Shown here: positions 9,633-18,227 of the stretch, piece by piece
Numbering within the stretch: the stretch's first letter is position 1
Layout: the number at the start of each line of letters is the position of its first letter
DNA from: Mycobacterium sp. 1245111.1
GTDB lineage: Bacteria > Actinomycetota > Actinomycetes > Mycobacteriales > Mycobacteriaceae
Reading direction: 5' to 3'
DNA: 64,000 bases
Assembly: GCF_001673405.1 (NCBI RefSeq)
Contig: NZ_LZLV01000119.1
Location: 1 to 64,000 of the forward strand
Made by a program: the position numbers and the translations under genes
The notes under the pieces: generated by a model
Seen by the model: only the letters and a program-made list of their open reading frames with translations
Database searches by the model: none
Told to the model about the DNA's origin: nothing

Positions 9633-11366
9633 TCAGGCGGGCACCGGCTGGCGGCCGCGGACCAGCTTGCCGGGACGCGCGTCGGTCGGCACACCGTTCT
9701 CGGCGATGATCTCACCGCTGACGATCGTGGCCACGTAGCCGTCGGCGGTCTGGTCGAGCCGCCGCCCGCCGGCGGGCAGGTCGTGGGTGATCACCGGCTT
9801 GTGGATCCGCAGCGCCGAGTGGTCGATGACGTTGAGGTCGGCCTTGTATCCGACGGCGATCCGGCCGCGGTCGGCGAGCCCGGCGACCCGGGCCGGCACC
9901 GAGGTCAGTCGGCGCACGGCTTCGGGCACCTCGAAGCGGCCGGACTTGCGGTCGCGGGCCCAGTGCGCCAGGAAATACGTCGAATAGCTTGCGTCGCAGA
10001 TCATTCCGTAGTGGGCGCCGCCGTCACCCAATCCGAGCACCACGTCGTCGCGGTGCAGCAACTCGCCGACGGTGTCGAGTGAACTGTTCTCCAGGTTGCT
10101 GGTGGCGACCAGCAGCATGGCGTGGCCGTCGTCGTCGAGCAACCGGTCGTAGGCCTCTTCCATCGGATGCACTCCCCGCGCCCGGGCCCGCGCGCCGATG
10201 CTGGTCGACGGGTCCGGCTCGTAGTCGGGGTTGTCGCCAAGCGGGAAGATCCAGTCCCACATCTGGGTCACGATGAGGATCGGGTGTCCCACGCCGGGCT
10301 TGTCGGCCAGGATGCGGTCCCGGACCTCGGGCTTGCGCATCTCGGCGACCCGCTCGGCCAGCGGCAGCCCAGCGATCTCCTGGTAGGAGGGGTAGAGCAC
10401 GAACGGGTTCGCCGAAAGCTCCAGCCCCATCACCAAGCCGATCGGCCGCGGCAGCAGCTGTGCGGTGACGTCACCGCCGGCAGCGTTGGATTTTTCGATC
10501 ATGTTGATGGCGTCCGGCCAGGTCGGGTCACCGGCATTGGCGACGACGAGCGTGAAGGTGACCGGCAGCCCGACGTCCTCGGCCACCTCGAACACCGTCT
10601 GCAGCACCGACTGGTAGCCGCCGGCGGGGATGTCCGGCACGAACTGCAGCAGGCCGCCGCCGCCGTCGACGACACCGCGGGCGATCTCTTCGATCTCCTC
10701 GCGCGCCGCTTCGTAACTCGGTATCGGCGAACCGCTTTCGGTCTTGTGGATGGTGAAGCGCGACGTGGCGAAGCCCAGCGCGCCGACCTCGATCGCCTCC
10801 TTGGCCAGCTTCCGCATCATCGCGAGGTCCTCGGCGGTGGCCGGCTCGCGGTTGGCGCCGCGCTCGCCCATCACGTAGACCCGCAGCGGGGAGTGCGGCA
10901 GGTAGGCCGCTACATCAATGTCGCGCTTACCGGCATCGAGGGCATCCATGTACTGCGGGAAGGTCTCCCAGTTCCAGGGCAGGCCGTCGGTCATCACCAC
11001 GCCGGGAATGTCTTCGACCCCGGCCATCACGTCGACCAGCACGTCGTGGTCCTCCTGCCGGCAGGGCGCGAAGCCCACGCCGCAGTTGCCCATCACCACG
11101 GTGGTCACCCCGTGCGCGGAGGACGGCGTCAATCGCTCCGACCAGATCGACTGCCCGTCGTAGTGCGTATGCAGGTCGACGAAGCCGGGCGTGACCAGCA
11201 GCCCAGCGGCGTCGATCTCGCGTGCGGCATCCGCGCCGTTGACGGGGTCTGTCTGTGGCCGAACGGCCACAATGACACCGTCGCGCACGGCGACGTCACC
11301 GACAAAAGGCTCGCCGCCCAGCCCGTCCACGATGGTGCCGTTGCGAATGATCAGGTCGTAGGTCAT
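9633..11366 (-). CDS. N-acyl-D-amino-acid deacylase family amidohydrolase (Rv2913c-like)
   Basis: A 577-aa amidohydrolase-3 protein that would hydrolyse N-acyl-D-amino acids or related cyclic amides in the cytosol. It has the metal-binding HTHYDG motif at residues 66-71, the NCGVGFAPC stretch carrying the bridging-ligand cysteine of D-aminoacylases, and the late GLGDGGAHYG motif that supplies the catalytic aspartate. The final GYKADLNVID and HDLPAGGRRL segments match the beta-sandwich closure of the fold. M. tuberculosis keeps its homologue at a distant locus. Start at ATG 11366 fits the conserved MTYDLIIRNGTIVDG opening. Substrate inferred from family only. Confidence 0.85.
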   Translation of the reverse strand: MTYDLIIRNGTIVDGLGGEPFVGDVAVRDGVIVAVRPQTDPVNGADAAREIDAAGLLVTPGFVDLHTHYDGQSIWSERLTPSSAHGVTTVVMGNCGVGFAPCRQEDHDVLVDVMAGVEDIPGVVMTDGLPWNWETFPQYMDALDAGKRDIDVAAYLPHSPLRVYVMGERGANREPATAEDLAMMRKLAKEAIEVGALGFATSRFTIHKTESGSPIPSYEAAREEIEEIARGVVDGGGGLLQFVPDIPAGGYQSVLQTVFEVAEDVGLPVTFTLVVANAGDPTWPDAINMIEKSNAAGGDVTAQLLPRPIGLVMGLELSANPFVLYPSYQEIAGLPLAERVAEMRKPEVRDRILADKPGVGHPILIVTQMWDWIFPLGDNPDYEPDPSTSIGARARARGVHPMEEAYDRLLDDDGHAMLLVATSNLENSSLDTVGELLHRDDVVLGLGDGGAHYGMICDASYSTYFLAHWARDRKSGRFEVPEAVRRLTSVPARVAGLADRGRIAVGYKADLNVIDHSALRIHKPVITHDLPAGGRRLDQTADGYVATIVSGEIIAENGVPTDARPGKLVRGRQPVPA

Positions 11367-11412
11367 CTAAAGAATCTACGACCGTGTCGGTGGTAGATGC
11401 CAGGATCGGATC

Positions 11413-11778
11413 ATGATCGATCACTTCGGAATCAACTGTCAGGACTACGCCAAGGCGCAGGAGTTCTACGACCGGGTGCTGGGCGTGCTGGGGTATTCGC
11501 GACAACTCGATTTCGGTGAGGCCGTCGGCTACGGGCCGGCAGGCAGCCCGGACTTTTGGATCGCCGAGGGCGCGGGCATGGGGCCCAACCGCGAGACGCA
11601 TTTCGCGTTCACCGCGGCCGACCATGACGCGGTCAACGCGTTTCATCAGGCCGCCCTCGAGGTGGGAGCCGAGTCGCTGCACGCGCCCAAACTGTGGCCG
11701 GAATACGGCGAGGGCTATTTCGCCGCGTTCGTCCGCGACCCCGACGGCAACAACGTCGAAGCCGTCTGCCACGCGTAG
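11413..11778 (+). CDS. VOC-family (glyoxalase-fold) protein, single module
   Basis: A 121-aa one-module VOC protein. It starts MIDHFGINCQDYAKAQEFYDRVLG and ends with FVRDPDGNNVEAVCH, the canonical C-terminal metal-ligand strand. It probably functions as a homodimer. It diverges from the D-aminoacylase (46 bp apart) and is followed closely by the DinB-fold gene. The substrate is unknown. Confidence 0.8.
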   Translation: MIDHFGINCQDYAKAQEFYDRVLGVLGYSRQLDFGEAVGYGPAGSPDFWIAEGAGMGPNRETHFAFTAADHDAVNAFHQAALEVGAESLHAPKLWPEYGEGYFAAFVRDPDGNNVEAVCHA

Positions 11779-11789
11779 GGTCGGCGAGT

Positions 11790-12308
11790 ATGTCTGATGA
11801 CGCCGTTCGAGAGTTGTTGCGCGACTCGTTCACTCGTCTGATCGAGCACGTCGACGAAGTGACCGACGGTCTGACAGAAGAACAGGCCATCTACCGGCCG
11901 GCGACGACTGCCAACAGCATCGCCTGGCTGATCTGGCACAGCGCGCGGGTCCAGGATCTGCAACTCGCCCCGATCGCCGGAGTCGAGCAGGTGTGGACGG
12001 CTGGCGGATGGGTGGACCGGTTCGGTCTCGACCTGCCGCGCAACGACTCCGGCTACGGCCACGGCCCAGCCGAGGTGGCCAAGGTGCGTGCGCCGGTCGA
12101 GTTGCTGGCCGGCTACTACCACGCGCTGCACGACATGACGCTGACGTTCGTCGATGGTGTCACCGCCGCGGACCTCGCGCGCATCGTCGACCGCAACTGG
12201 GACCCGCCGGTGACCGCCAGCGCCCGGATCGTCAGCATCATCGACGACTGCGCCCAGCATCTCGGCCAGGCGGCTTATCTTCGGCCGCTCGCGCCCAGCC
12301 CGGACTAA
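11790..12308 (+). CDS. DinB/DUF664-fold protein (mycothiol-dependent maleylpyruvate isomerase-like)
   Basis: A 172-aa four-helix protein. The opening LLRDSFTRLIEHVDEVTDGLTEEQAIYRP, the central NSIAWLIWHSARVQD and the late DDCAQHLGQAAYLR give the three histidines of the DinB-type metal site. Many actinobacterial members are mycothiol S-transferases, so a mycothiol-linked detoxification role is plausible but inferred only from the fold. ATG 11790 follows the VOC stop by 9 nt, and the two may be co-transcribed. Confidence 0.75.
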   Translation: MSDDAVRELLRDSFTRLIEHVDEVTDGLTEEQAIYRPATTANSIAWLIWHSARVQDLQLAPIAGVEQVWTAGGWVDRFGLDLPRNDSGYGHGPAEVAKVRAPVELLAGYYHALHDMTLTFVDGVTAADLARIVDRNWDPPVTASARIVSIIDDCAQHLGQAAYLRPLAPSPD

Positions 12309-12343
12309 AACTTGACACCTGTCGACCAGTGGCGGCAGGCGTC

Positions 12344-12349
12344 TACGAT
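12344..12349 (+). promoter_or_regulatory. -10 element for a leaderless aldehyde dehydrogenase mRNA
   Basis: TACGAT ends 7 nt before ATG 12357, the spacing typical of mycobacterial leaderless starts. No Shine-Dalgarno sequence is present. Confidence 0.5.
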
Positions 12350-12356
12350 GGCGGGT

Positions 12357-13892
12357 ATGACCACGATCACACCCGCTACCCCCGCGACTGAATCTGACTT
12401 CACCGGCACCGGCACCATCCACAACCCCGCGACCGGCGCCGTTGCCGGGCAGGTGCAGTGGACCGACGCCGCCGACGTGCCGGGCATCGCTGCCGGGCTG
12501 CGCACCGCTCAGCGCGAGTGGGAACAGCGTGGACCCGACGGCCGCGCCAAGGCGATGGCCCGTTACGCGATCTGGCTGGCTGACCACCGCGGTGAGATCG
12601 AAGAACTGCTGATCAAAGAAACCGGCAAATCGGCCGTCGACGCGGCACAAGAGGTGCCGATGCTGATCATGATCATGTCGTACTACATCAAATCGGCCGC
12701 AAAGGCGCTGGCACCAGAAAAGCGCCCGGCCGCACTGCCATTCATGGCGATCAAGAAGGTCACCGTGCACTACCGGCCGCGGCCCGTGGTGGGCATCATC
12801 GCGCCGTGGAACTACCCGGTCGCCAACGCCTTGATGGACGGCATCGGCGCCTTGGCCGCGGGCTGCGCAGTGCTGCTCAAGCCGTCCGAGCGCACCCCGC
12901 TGACCGCCGAGGTGCTGCGGCGCGGCTGGCTGGAATCCGGCGCACCCGACGTGTTCGCGGTGGTCCAGGGTGCCCGCGCGGTGTCCGAGGCCGTCATCGA
13001 CAACTCGGATTATGTGCAGTTCACCGGCTCGTGCGCCACCGGAAGCAAGGTGATGGAGCGAGCCGCCCGGCGGCTGACGCCGGTCAGCCTCGAACTCGGC
13101 GGCAAGGACCCGATGATCGTGCTCGACGACGCCGACGTCGACCTCGCCGCGCACGCAGCGGTCTGGGGCGCGATGTTCAACGCCGGCCAGACCTGCGTCT
13201 CAGTGGAGCGCGTCTACGCCATGGACGCGGTTTACGACCAGTTCGTCAAGGCCGTGGTCCGCGACGTGCAGTCGCTGCAGATGGGGGCCGGTGAAGGGAA
13301 CACCGTCGGCGCCCTGATCGACGAGCAGCAATTGGCGGTCACCGAGCGCCACGTCCGCGAGGCGTTGGCGGCCGGCGCGCGTGCCCTGACGGGCGGCCAG
13401 CGCACCACCACCTCCGGCAGCTTCTACCCGCCGACGGTGCTCGTCGACGTCGACCACTCGATGACCTGCATGACCGAGGAGACCTTCGGCCCGACGCTGC
13501 CGATCATGAAGGTCGGCTCGGTGTCCGAAGCGATCCGACTGGCCAACGACAGCGAATACGGGTTGAGCGCATCGGTGTTCTCCAAGGACGTCGACCGTGC
13601 CAAAGAGGTTGCGCTGCAGCTTGATTGCGGTGCTGTCAACATCAACGACGTGATCAGCAACCTGATGTGCACGACGGCGCCGATGGGTGGCTGGAAGACC
13701 TCGGGCATCGGGGCGCGGTTTGGTGGCGCCGAAGGGCTGCGCAAGTTCTGTCGGGTCGAGACCGTCGTCACGCCGCGCACGAATATCGGTGCGGGCCAGA
13801 CCTATTACAACAATTCGCTGAAGGCGATGAAGCGGATGAACAAAATGATGACCAGGCTGGCGCTGTCGCGCCCGCGGCGCGTCGCCAAGTAG
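12357..13892 (+). CDS. NAD(P)-dependent aldehyde dehydrogenase
   Basis: A 511-aa ALDH-superfamily enzyme oxidising an unidentified aldehyde to the acid. It shows the oxyanion asparagine in IIAPWNYPVANAL, the catalytic-base glutamate in LELGGKDP, the nucleophilic cysteine in NAGQTCVSVERVY and the ETFGPTLPI motif. The C-terminus is extended and basic (RMNKMMTRLALSRPRRVAK) and may touch membrane or lipid. ATG 12357 is favoured by the -10 hexamer 7 nt upstream. The downstream membrane-protein gene starts within its stop codon (TAGTG), implying a two-gene operon. Confidence 0.88.
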   Translation: MTTITPATPATESDFTGTGTIHNPATGAVAGQVQWTDAADVPGIAAGLRTAQREWEQRGPDGRAKAMARYAIWLADHRGEIEELLIKETGKSAVDAAQEVPMLIMIMSYYIKSAAKALAPEKRPAALPFMAIKKVTVHYRPRPVVGIIAPWNYPVANALMDGIGALAAGCAVLLKPSERTPLTAEVLRRGWLESGAPDVFAVVQGARAVSEAVIDNSDYVQFTGSCATGSKVMERAARRLTPVSLELGGKDPMIVLDDADVDLAAHAAVWGAMFNAGQTCVSVERVYAMDAVYDQFVKAVVRDVQSLQMGAGEGNTVGALIDEQQLAVTERHVREALAAGARALTGGQRTTTSGSFYPPTVLVDVDHSMTCMTEETFGPTLPIMKVGSVSEAIRLANDSEYGLSASVFSKDVDRAKEVALQLDCGAVNINDVISNLMCTTAPMGGWKTSGIGARFGGAEGLRKFCRVETVVTPRTNIGAGQTYYNNSLKAMKRMNKMMTRLALSRPRRVAK

Positions 13893-14734
13893 TGCGCTTC
13901 GCGCTGGCGGCGCTGCTGTGGCTATGCACCACGGCCACCTTGGCCGTTGCGGTGCCGGTGGTATGGACTCAAACCCACATCGTCGACGTCAACGGGTACA
14001 CGGCGATGGCACGCAAGGCGGCGGGCGACAAGGCGCTACAGTCCGCCGTTGCGGCCGAACTGGCCACCAGGGCAACCGTTCTGATCAACGAGCACAATGG
14101 CCACGTCGACTCGGCGCAAGTCCATGGCGTCGCGGCCGGCTACACCGCCGGGCCTGACTTCCCGGCGCAGTTCGCCGATGCCAACCGTTTGGCGCACGAC
14201 TGGATGTTCACCGGTGCCCACACCCAGGCCGAGGGCAACGAGTGGGTGGTCGATCTGTCCGCCATGCTCAAGGACTCCGCCTTCGACACGCTGCTGGCGA
14301 ACAATAACGCCAAGGTGCCCGATACGGTCCGGGTCCCAGTGACGGTGTCGACACCAAAGGTGTTGCGGCCCGGCGAGTTACGGCCGCTGGCGACCTGGGG
14401 TCTGTGGGCCAGCATCGGGGTGGTGGCGTTGACCGGGTTCTTCGCGCTGCTGACGCTGGTCGCCGTGCGGAGCCGCGGCCGCGGGCTGGCAGCTCTGGGG
14501 GTCGCCGGGCTGGTGGTCGGCGCCGCGGGCTGGATCGCAATCGAACTCTCTCGCTATCCACTCAACGACACGCTGAACAACACCACCGGCGGCATCCGCG
14601 GGGTCGCCGATGTGATGGTGGGCCAGGCCGAGAGCAGCCTGCACGACTGGCTCGACTTCACCTTGGCCGCAGGCGGCGCGCTGGTGCTGCTCGGTGTGCT
14701 AGTGGCTGGCCTGGGCAGCCTGCGCAGGGGCTGA
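13892..14734 (+). CDS. Membrane protein coupled to the aldehyde dehydrogenase
   Basis: A 280-aa protein of unrecognised family. An N-terminal hydrophobic segment (residues 3-24, LAALLWLCTTATLAVAVPVVW) is followed by an extracytoplasmic domain of about 145 residues. Three further membrane spans lie near residues 170-192, 198-215 and 252-274. The GTG start shares its first base with the aldehyde dehydrogenase stop. The 3' end overlaps the convergent flavoprotein by 36 bp. No function can be assigned. Confidence 0.7.
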   Translation: MRFALAALLWLCTTATLAVAVPVVWTQTHIVDVNGYTAMARKAAGDKALQSAVAAELATRATVLINEHNGHVDSAQVHGVAAGYTAGPDFPAQFADANRLAHDWMFTGAHTQAEGNEWVVDLSAMLKDSAFDTLLANNNAKVPDTVRVPVTVSTPKVLRPGELRPLATWGLWASIGVVALTGFFALLTLVAVRSRGRGLAALGVAGLVVGAAGWIAIELSRYPLNDTLNNTTGGIRGVADVMVGQAESSLHDWLDFTLAAGGALVLLGVLVAGLGSLRRG

Positions 14735-16126
14735 AAGGTGTTGATTCAGTAGGGCTTCCAGCTTCTCGTTGGCCGAGCGCAGGCCCTTGATGATCAGGCT
14801 GAAGACCTTGTTGCGCACTTTGTCCGACTGATCGATCAGCGGGGCATACATGTGCCGCATCAGGTCCAGTCGCGCCCCGCACAGCCAATTCATCAGCTCC
14901 GGATCCTCGAACCAGGTGATCTGGTTGCGCTGCTCGGCGAGCGTGGTGGTGAGCCAGTCGACGTCGGTGTTGGGGTGAGGCACCGGGCGGCACAGCCGGT
15001 TTCGAGTCTCGTCATCGGCGTAGCGGGCTTCGACGTGGGCGATCATCCCGGAGCTGAACACCTGCTGGCAACCGCGAATGCTCTGCAGGGTGATCCGCTT
15101 GCCGTCGAAAACCGTTACCGCCGGCCGCTTTTCCAGGCCATCGGCGCTGCAGTCGACGTACAGCGCTGGGTCGTCGATGCGGACCTCGCCGTCATCCAGC
15201 ACCACCTTGCCCGGTTCGATGCTCTGCACGCGACCCATCCGCACCACGTTATCGATCCGGCGCAACTGCTCGAGTTCGGTCTTCGTCACGTTCGCACAGC
15301 GATACATCGTCGGCCGCACCGCCGGATCCAGGCGGAGCAGATTGCCGCACTCCTCCAGGCGGTTGAACAGGTCGCTCACATCGGTAGCGGCCTCGATCGC
15401 GACCAGTCGCTGCGCGAACCCGGTCTGGAATCGGTCCAGGAACAGTGGGCCGGGCTGAATGTTGGCGCGATCCATCAGCCACGAATCGCGGGGCATGATC
15501 CAGGTCAGCCGCTGCGGCGGAATACCGTTGCGCAGCAACCACAGGCACGCGTCGATACCCGTCTTGCCGGCGCCGACGATGACGAAGCGCTCACGCCCGA
15601 CCGCGTTGGCCGGCATGTCGTTGGGCGGCACGCAGTCGACGCCGTCGGCGACGGAGTAGGCCGGTGGCCGCATCGAGGGCACGGTGGTCTGCAGGTAGGT
15701 GGCATCGACGATTCGGCGGCGCGCGTTGACCGTGTGGTCGCCGCCGGCCAGCGAGCGAAACCGGCCGTCGCCGAGATACTCGGCCATCGGAAAATAGGAC
15801 ACCTGCCCGCTGGGCAGCAGGTCCTGGTGCATCACCTTTTCGAAGTAGGCGCAGATCTCGCCGACGGTGGCCAGTTCGTAAAGTCCTTCGTTCCAGCCGA
15901 GTTGGTCGATCGTGTCGCTGCCCAATGCGCGGGAGTTGACGCCGTAGTAGGCGGACGGCTGATGCAGACGGACGAACGGATACGCATTGTTCCAGTGACC
16001 GCCCGGCGAATGCCCGCGGTCGACGATCACCACGCTCGCGTCGGTCTCGGCCACCAGCGTGTCGGTGAACGCCATCCCCATTGCCCCGGCCCCGACGACC
16101 AGGTAGTCGGTGTCAATCGTTGTCAC
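14699..16126 (-). CDS. FAD/NAD(P)-binding oxidoreductase (flavin monooxygenase-like)
   Basis: A 475-aa flavoprotein. The FAD-binding Rossmann motif DYLVVGAGAMGMAF lies at the N-terminus and a second dinucleotide motif RFVIVGAGKTGIDACLWLL lies in the middle, as in flavin-containing monooxygenases. GHWNNAYPFVRLHQPSAYYG resembles the substrate-side loop of that group. GGGGAGGA 8 nt upstream supports GTG 16126. It lies 30 bp after rskA on the same strand and could belong to the SigK operon. It does not resemble Rv0449c, the flavoprotein that accompanies ufaA1 in M. tuberculosis. Confidence 0.75.
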   Translation of the reverse strand: MTTIDTDYLVVGAGAMGMAFTDTLVAETDASVVIVDRGHSPGGHWNNAYPFVRLHQPSAYYGVNSRALGSDTIDQLGWNEGLYELATVGEICAYFEKVMHQDLLPSGQVSYFPMAEYLGDGRFRSLAGGDHTVNARRRIVDATYLQTTVPSMRPPAYSVADGVDCVPPNDMPANAVGRERFVIVGAGKTGIDACLWLLRNGIPPQRLTWIMPRDSWLMDRANIQPGPLFLDRFQTGFAQRLVAIEAATDVSDLFNRLEECGNLLRLDPAVRPTMYRCANVTKTELEQLRRIDNVVRMGRVQSIEPGKVVLDDGEVRIDDPALYVDCSADGLEKRPAVTVFDGKRITLQSIRGCQQVFSSGMIAHVEARYADDETRNRLCRPVPHPNTDVDWLTTTLAEQRNQITWFEDPELMNWLCGARLDLMRHMYAPLIDQSDKVRNKVFSLIIKGLRSANEKLEALLNQHLSAPAQAAQASH

Positions 16127-16156
16127 GCCAAGTCCTCCCCTTGTTGGCGTACGCAA

Positions 16157-16846
16157 TCACGTCAGGGGCAGTTTCGCGAAGATCTTCCCGGTCGGTTGCG
16201 GTGACCCCTCGCCGGGTTCGACGGTGAAGGCGAGCACGCTGGAGTTCTGCAGGGTGGTGAAGGTATGCGTGGTTGAGGGTGTGATGGCCGCGGCGTTCAT
16301 CGTGCCCGCCGACTGCGGGCCCTTGTCGCCGACCAGCCACATCTGGTAGACGGTGCCCGGCGACGGCGGCGGCACGTTATTCATCAGCAGCACAGCGCCA
16401 TTCATGTCCCGCGAGAACACGACCGTCGCAGTCCCGCCGGCCATCGGGGTCGAGACCGTTCGCATGTCGGGCGCCGACATGATCTGCTCGGCCATCGTCG
16501 GTGTGTGCGCTGGACGCAGCGCGATCCCCGCGCCGAAGGCCGCCAACGCCACCACGATCGCGGCGGCGGCAGCCAATATCGCAGTGCGCCAACGCGGTGA
16601 CTTGTCGTGGTGGATGCCGGCCAGCACCGCGGCGCGCAGGCGATCGGGCGGTTCGACGGCTGTCGTGGCCGACACCATGGCCATCGCTTCGCGCACGGCG
16701 CGCACCTCGTCGCCGAAGGCTCTCGCGACCGGGCCGGGTGCCGCCGCGAGTTGTCGGTCGATGGCGATGCGTTCGTCCTCGGAGACGGCGTGCAGCGCAT
16801 AGGGCGTGGCCAGTTCGAGCAGGTCGAATTCAGCGGGCCCGGTCAT
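16157..16846 (-). CDS. rskA: Anti-sigma-K factor RskA
   Basis: A 229-aa single-pass membrane anti-sigma factor. The cytoplasmic N-terminal anti-sigma domain (residues 1-85, LLELATPYALHAVSEDER) is followed by one transmembrane helix at about 88-110 and an extracytoplasmic beta domain (VVFSRDMNGAVLLMNNVPPPSPGTVYQMWLV). By homology it holds SigK inactive until it is cleaved in the membrane. ATGA overlap with the sigK stop ties their translation together. No disrupting mutation is visible, unlike in some M. bovis strains that overexpress MPT70/83. Confidence 0.95.
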   Translation of the reverse strand: MTGPAEFDLLELATPYALHAVSEDERIAIDRQLAAAPGPVARAFGDEVRAVREAMAMVSATTAVEPPDRLRAAVLAGIHHDKSPRWRTAILAAAAAIVVALAAFGAGIALRPAHTPTMAEQIMSAPDMRTVSTPMAGGTATVVFSRDMNGAVLLMNNVPPPSPGTVYQMWLVGDKGPQSAGTMNAAAITPSTTHTFTTLQNSSVLAFTVEPGEGSPQPTGKIFAKLPLT

Positions 16847-17403
16847 GACGCCTCCAGGCAGCCGCGAAGTCCGCGAAGGGCGTCCCGCATCCGTGATTTG
16901 ATCGTCGACAGGTTGGCCGACAACCGTTGTGAGACTTCGGTGTAGGTCAATCCGCCGTAATACGCCAATTCGATGCACTGCCGTTGCAGGTCGGTCAGCG
17001 AGTCCAGGCATGCCGTCACTCGGCGGTGTTCGTCGGCGGCGATCGCGGAGTCGGCGACCAGATCGCCGGGTCGCTCGACCGTCGCGGCGCCGTACCGCGA
17101 TTCGCGCTGACCCGCGGACTGCTCGGCGCGCACCCGGTCGACGGCCCGCCGGTGCGCCATGGTCAGCAGCCAGGACAGCGCCGATCCCCGGGTGGGGTCA
17201 TATGCGTCCGCGGTCCGCCACACTTCGAGGTACACCTCTTGGGTGGTTTCCTCGCTGTAGCCGGGGTCGCGCAGCACACGGGTGACCAGCCCGTAGGCCC
17301 GGGATCGGGTGAGGTCGTAGAACCGGGCGAATGCCCCGGCATCGCGGCGCGCCACCTGGCGCAGCAATGAGTCCAGGTCGGCGCCGTGCCTCGGTGCGGT
17401 CAT
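16843..17403 (-). CDS. sigK: ECF RNA polymerase sigma factor SigK
   Basis: A 186-aa ECF sigma factor. Region 2 covers about residues 10-85 (FYDLTRSRAYGLVTRVL, YSEETTQEVYLEVWR) and region 4 about 120-175 (LTDLQRQCIELAYYGGLTY, LSANLSTIKSRMRDAL). In M. tuberculosis SigK drives mpt70, mpt83, dipZ and its own locus. The start was set at ATG 17403 by alignment with the remembered M. tuberculosis N-terminus. ATG 17442, in ATGA overlap with the upstream stop, would add 13 residues. It is co-transcribed with rskA, which sequesters it. Confidence 0.95.
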   Translation of the reverse strand: MTAPRHGADLDSLLRQVARRDAGAFARFYDLTRSRAYGLVTRVLRDPGYSEETTQEVYLEVWRTADAYDPTRGSALSWLLTMAHRRAVDRVRAEQSAGQRESRYGAATVERPGDLVADSAIAADEHRRVTACLDSLTDLQRQCIELAYYGGLTYTEVSQRLSANLSTIKSRMRDALRGLRGCLEAS

Positions 17404-17438
17404 CGATCGGTAGCCTAACGGCTCGGCAACAACGGTCG

Positions 17439-18227
17439 TCATGTTCGGCGCGATCGGGGTGGCCGCGGGACGAAAAACGATGTCCGTTGCTGGTATTCGC
17501 CGAAGCCGGACCGGCCCCGCATGTATTTCTCGGTCAGCCGCGCTCCGGTGACCTGGACCAGGAAATAGGTCATCAGCGCGGGCGAGAACACGGTGGCCAG
17601 CGACCACCAGCCGGCCAGCGTGATCAACCACAACCCCCACCAGACGCAGGCGTTACCGAAGTAATTGGGGTGGCGGGTCCACGCCCACAACCCGCGATCC
17701 ATCAGCAGGCCCCGATGCGCGGGGTCGGACTTGAACGCCCGCAGCTGACGGTCGCCGATCGCTTCGAAGAGCAGACCCGTCAACCACACCAGCGCGCCGA
17801 CGACGGTGGCGGCCAGCCAGGTCCGTGGGGTCGGGCCGCTGACCGCCGAGAGTTGCAGCGGCAGCGAGATGAACCAGGTGGCGAAGGCCTGCACCACGAA
17901 CACCTTGACCACCACCTGGCCGACGCCGGCGCCGCGCAGCATGTCGGCGTACCGCGGGTCTTCGCCGTGTCCCAGCGATCGGCGGTAGATGTAGCCGCTG
18001 AGCCGCAGCGCCCAGATCGCGACCAGTGCCAGCAGCAACCACCGGCGCGCCGGATCGCCGTCGCCGAGGACTGCCGCGACGGCAGCGACCACGATGAAGC
18101 CCAGCCCCCAGGCGACGTCGACGACGTTGTAGCGGCCGATCCGATGGCCGATGCTGAACGTGATCGTGTGCAAGACCAGCAGCGCGACTGCGGATGCCGC
18201 GGACAACCCGACGAAGTCGGCGATCAC
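17439..18227 (-). CDS. DUF1295 membrane protein, steroid 5-alpha-reductase-like (Rv0446c-like)
   Basis: A 262-aa multi-pass membrane protein with about six hydrophobic segments. Its C-terminal part carries the family hallmark LWAWTRHPNYFGNACVWWG and the later GFGEYQQRTSFFVP. Relatives include C-terminal steroid reductases and isoprenylcysteine methyltransferases; here it probably modifies a lipid. The GTG at 18227 overlaps the ufaA1 stop (GTGA), and the stop codon lies at the 5' end of sigK, so ufaA1, this gene, sigK and rskA form one operon. Gene order matches Rv0447c-Rv0444c. Confidence 0.85.
   Translation of the reverse strand: MIADFVGLSAASAVALLVLHTITFSIGHRIGRYNVVDVAWGLGFIVVAAVAAVLGDGDPARRWLLLALVAIWALRLSGYIYRRSLGHGEDPRYADMLRGAGVGQVVVKVFVVQAFATWFISLPLQLSAVSGPTPRTWLAATVVGALVWLTGLLFEAIGDRQLRAFKSDPAHRGLLMDRGLWAWTRHPNYFGNACVWWGLWLITLAGWWSLATVFSPALMTYFLVQVTGARLTEKYMRGRSGFGEYQQRTSFFVPRPPRSRRT

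Noticed and set aside
12312..12317. TTGACA as the -35 of the aldehyde dehydrogenase promoter
   Set aside because: The gap to TACGAT is 26 bp, too long for a housekeeping promoter. The -10 element alone is retained.
11715..13154. A 479-codon frame antisense to the DinB and aldehyde dehydrogenase genes
   Set aside because: It crosses two well-supported genes and shows shadow-type composition.
17404..17442. A 13-residue longer SigK from ATG 17442
   Set aside because: Not excluded, but alignment with the known SigK N-terminus favours ATG 17403. It is kept as an alternative in the sigK entry.
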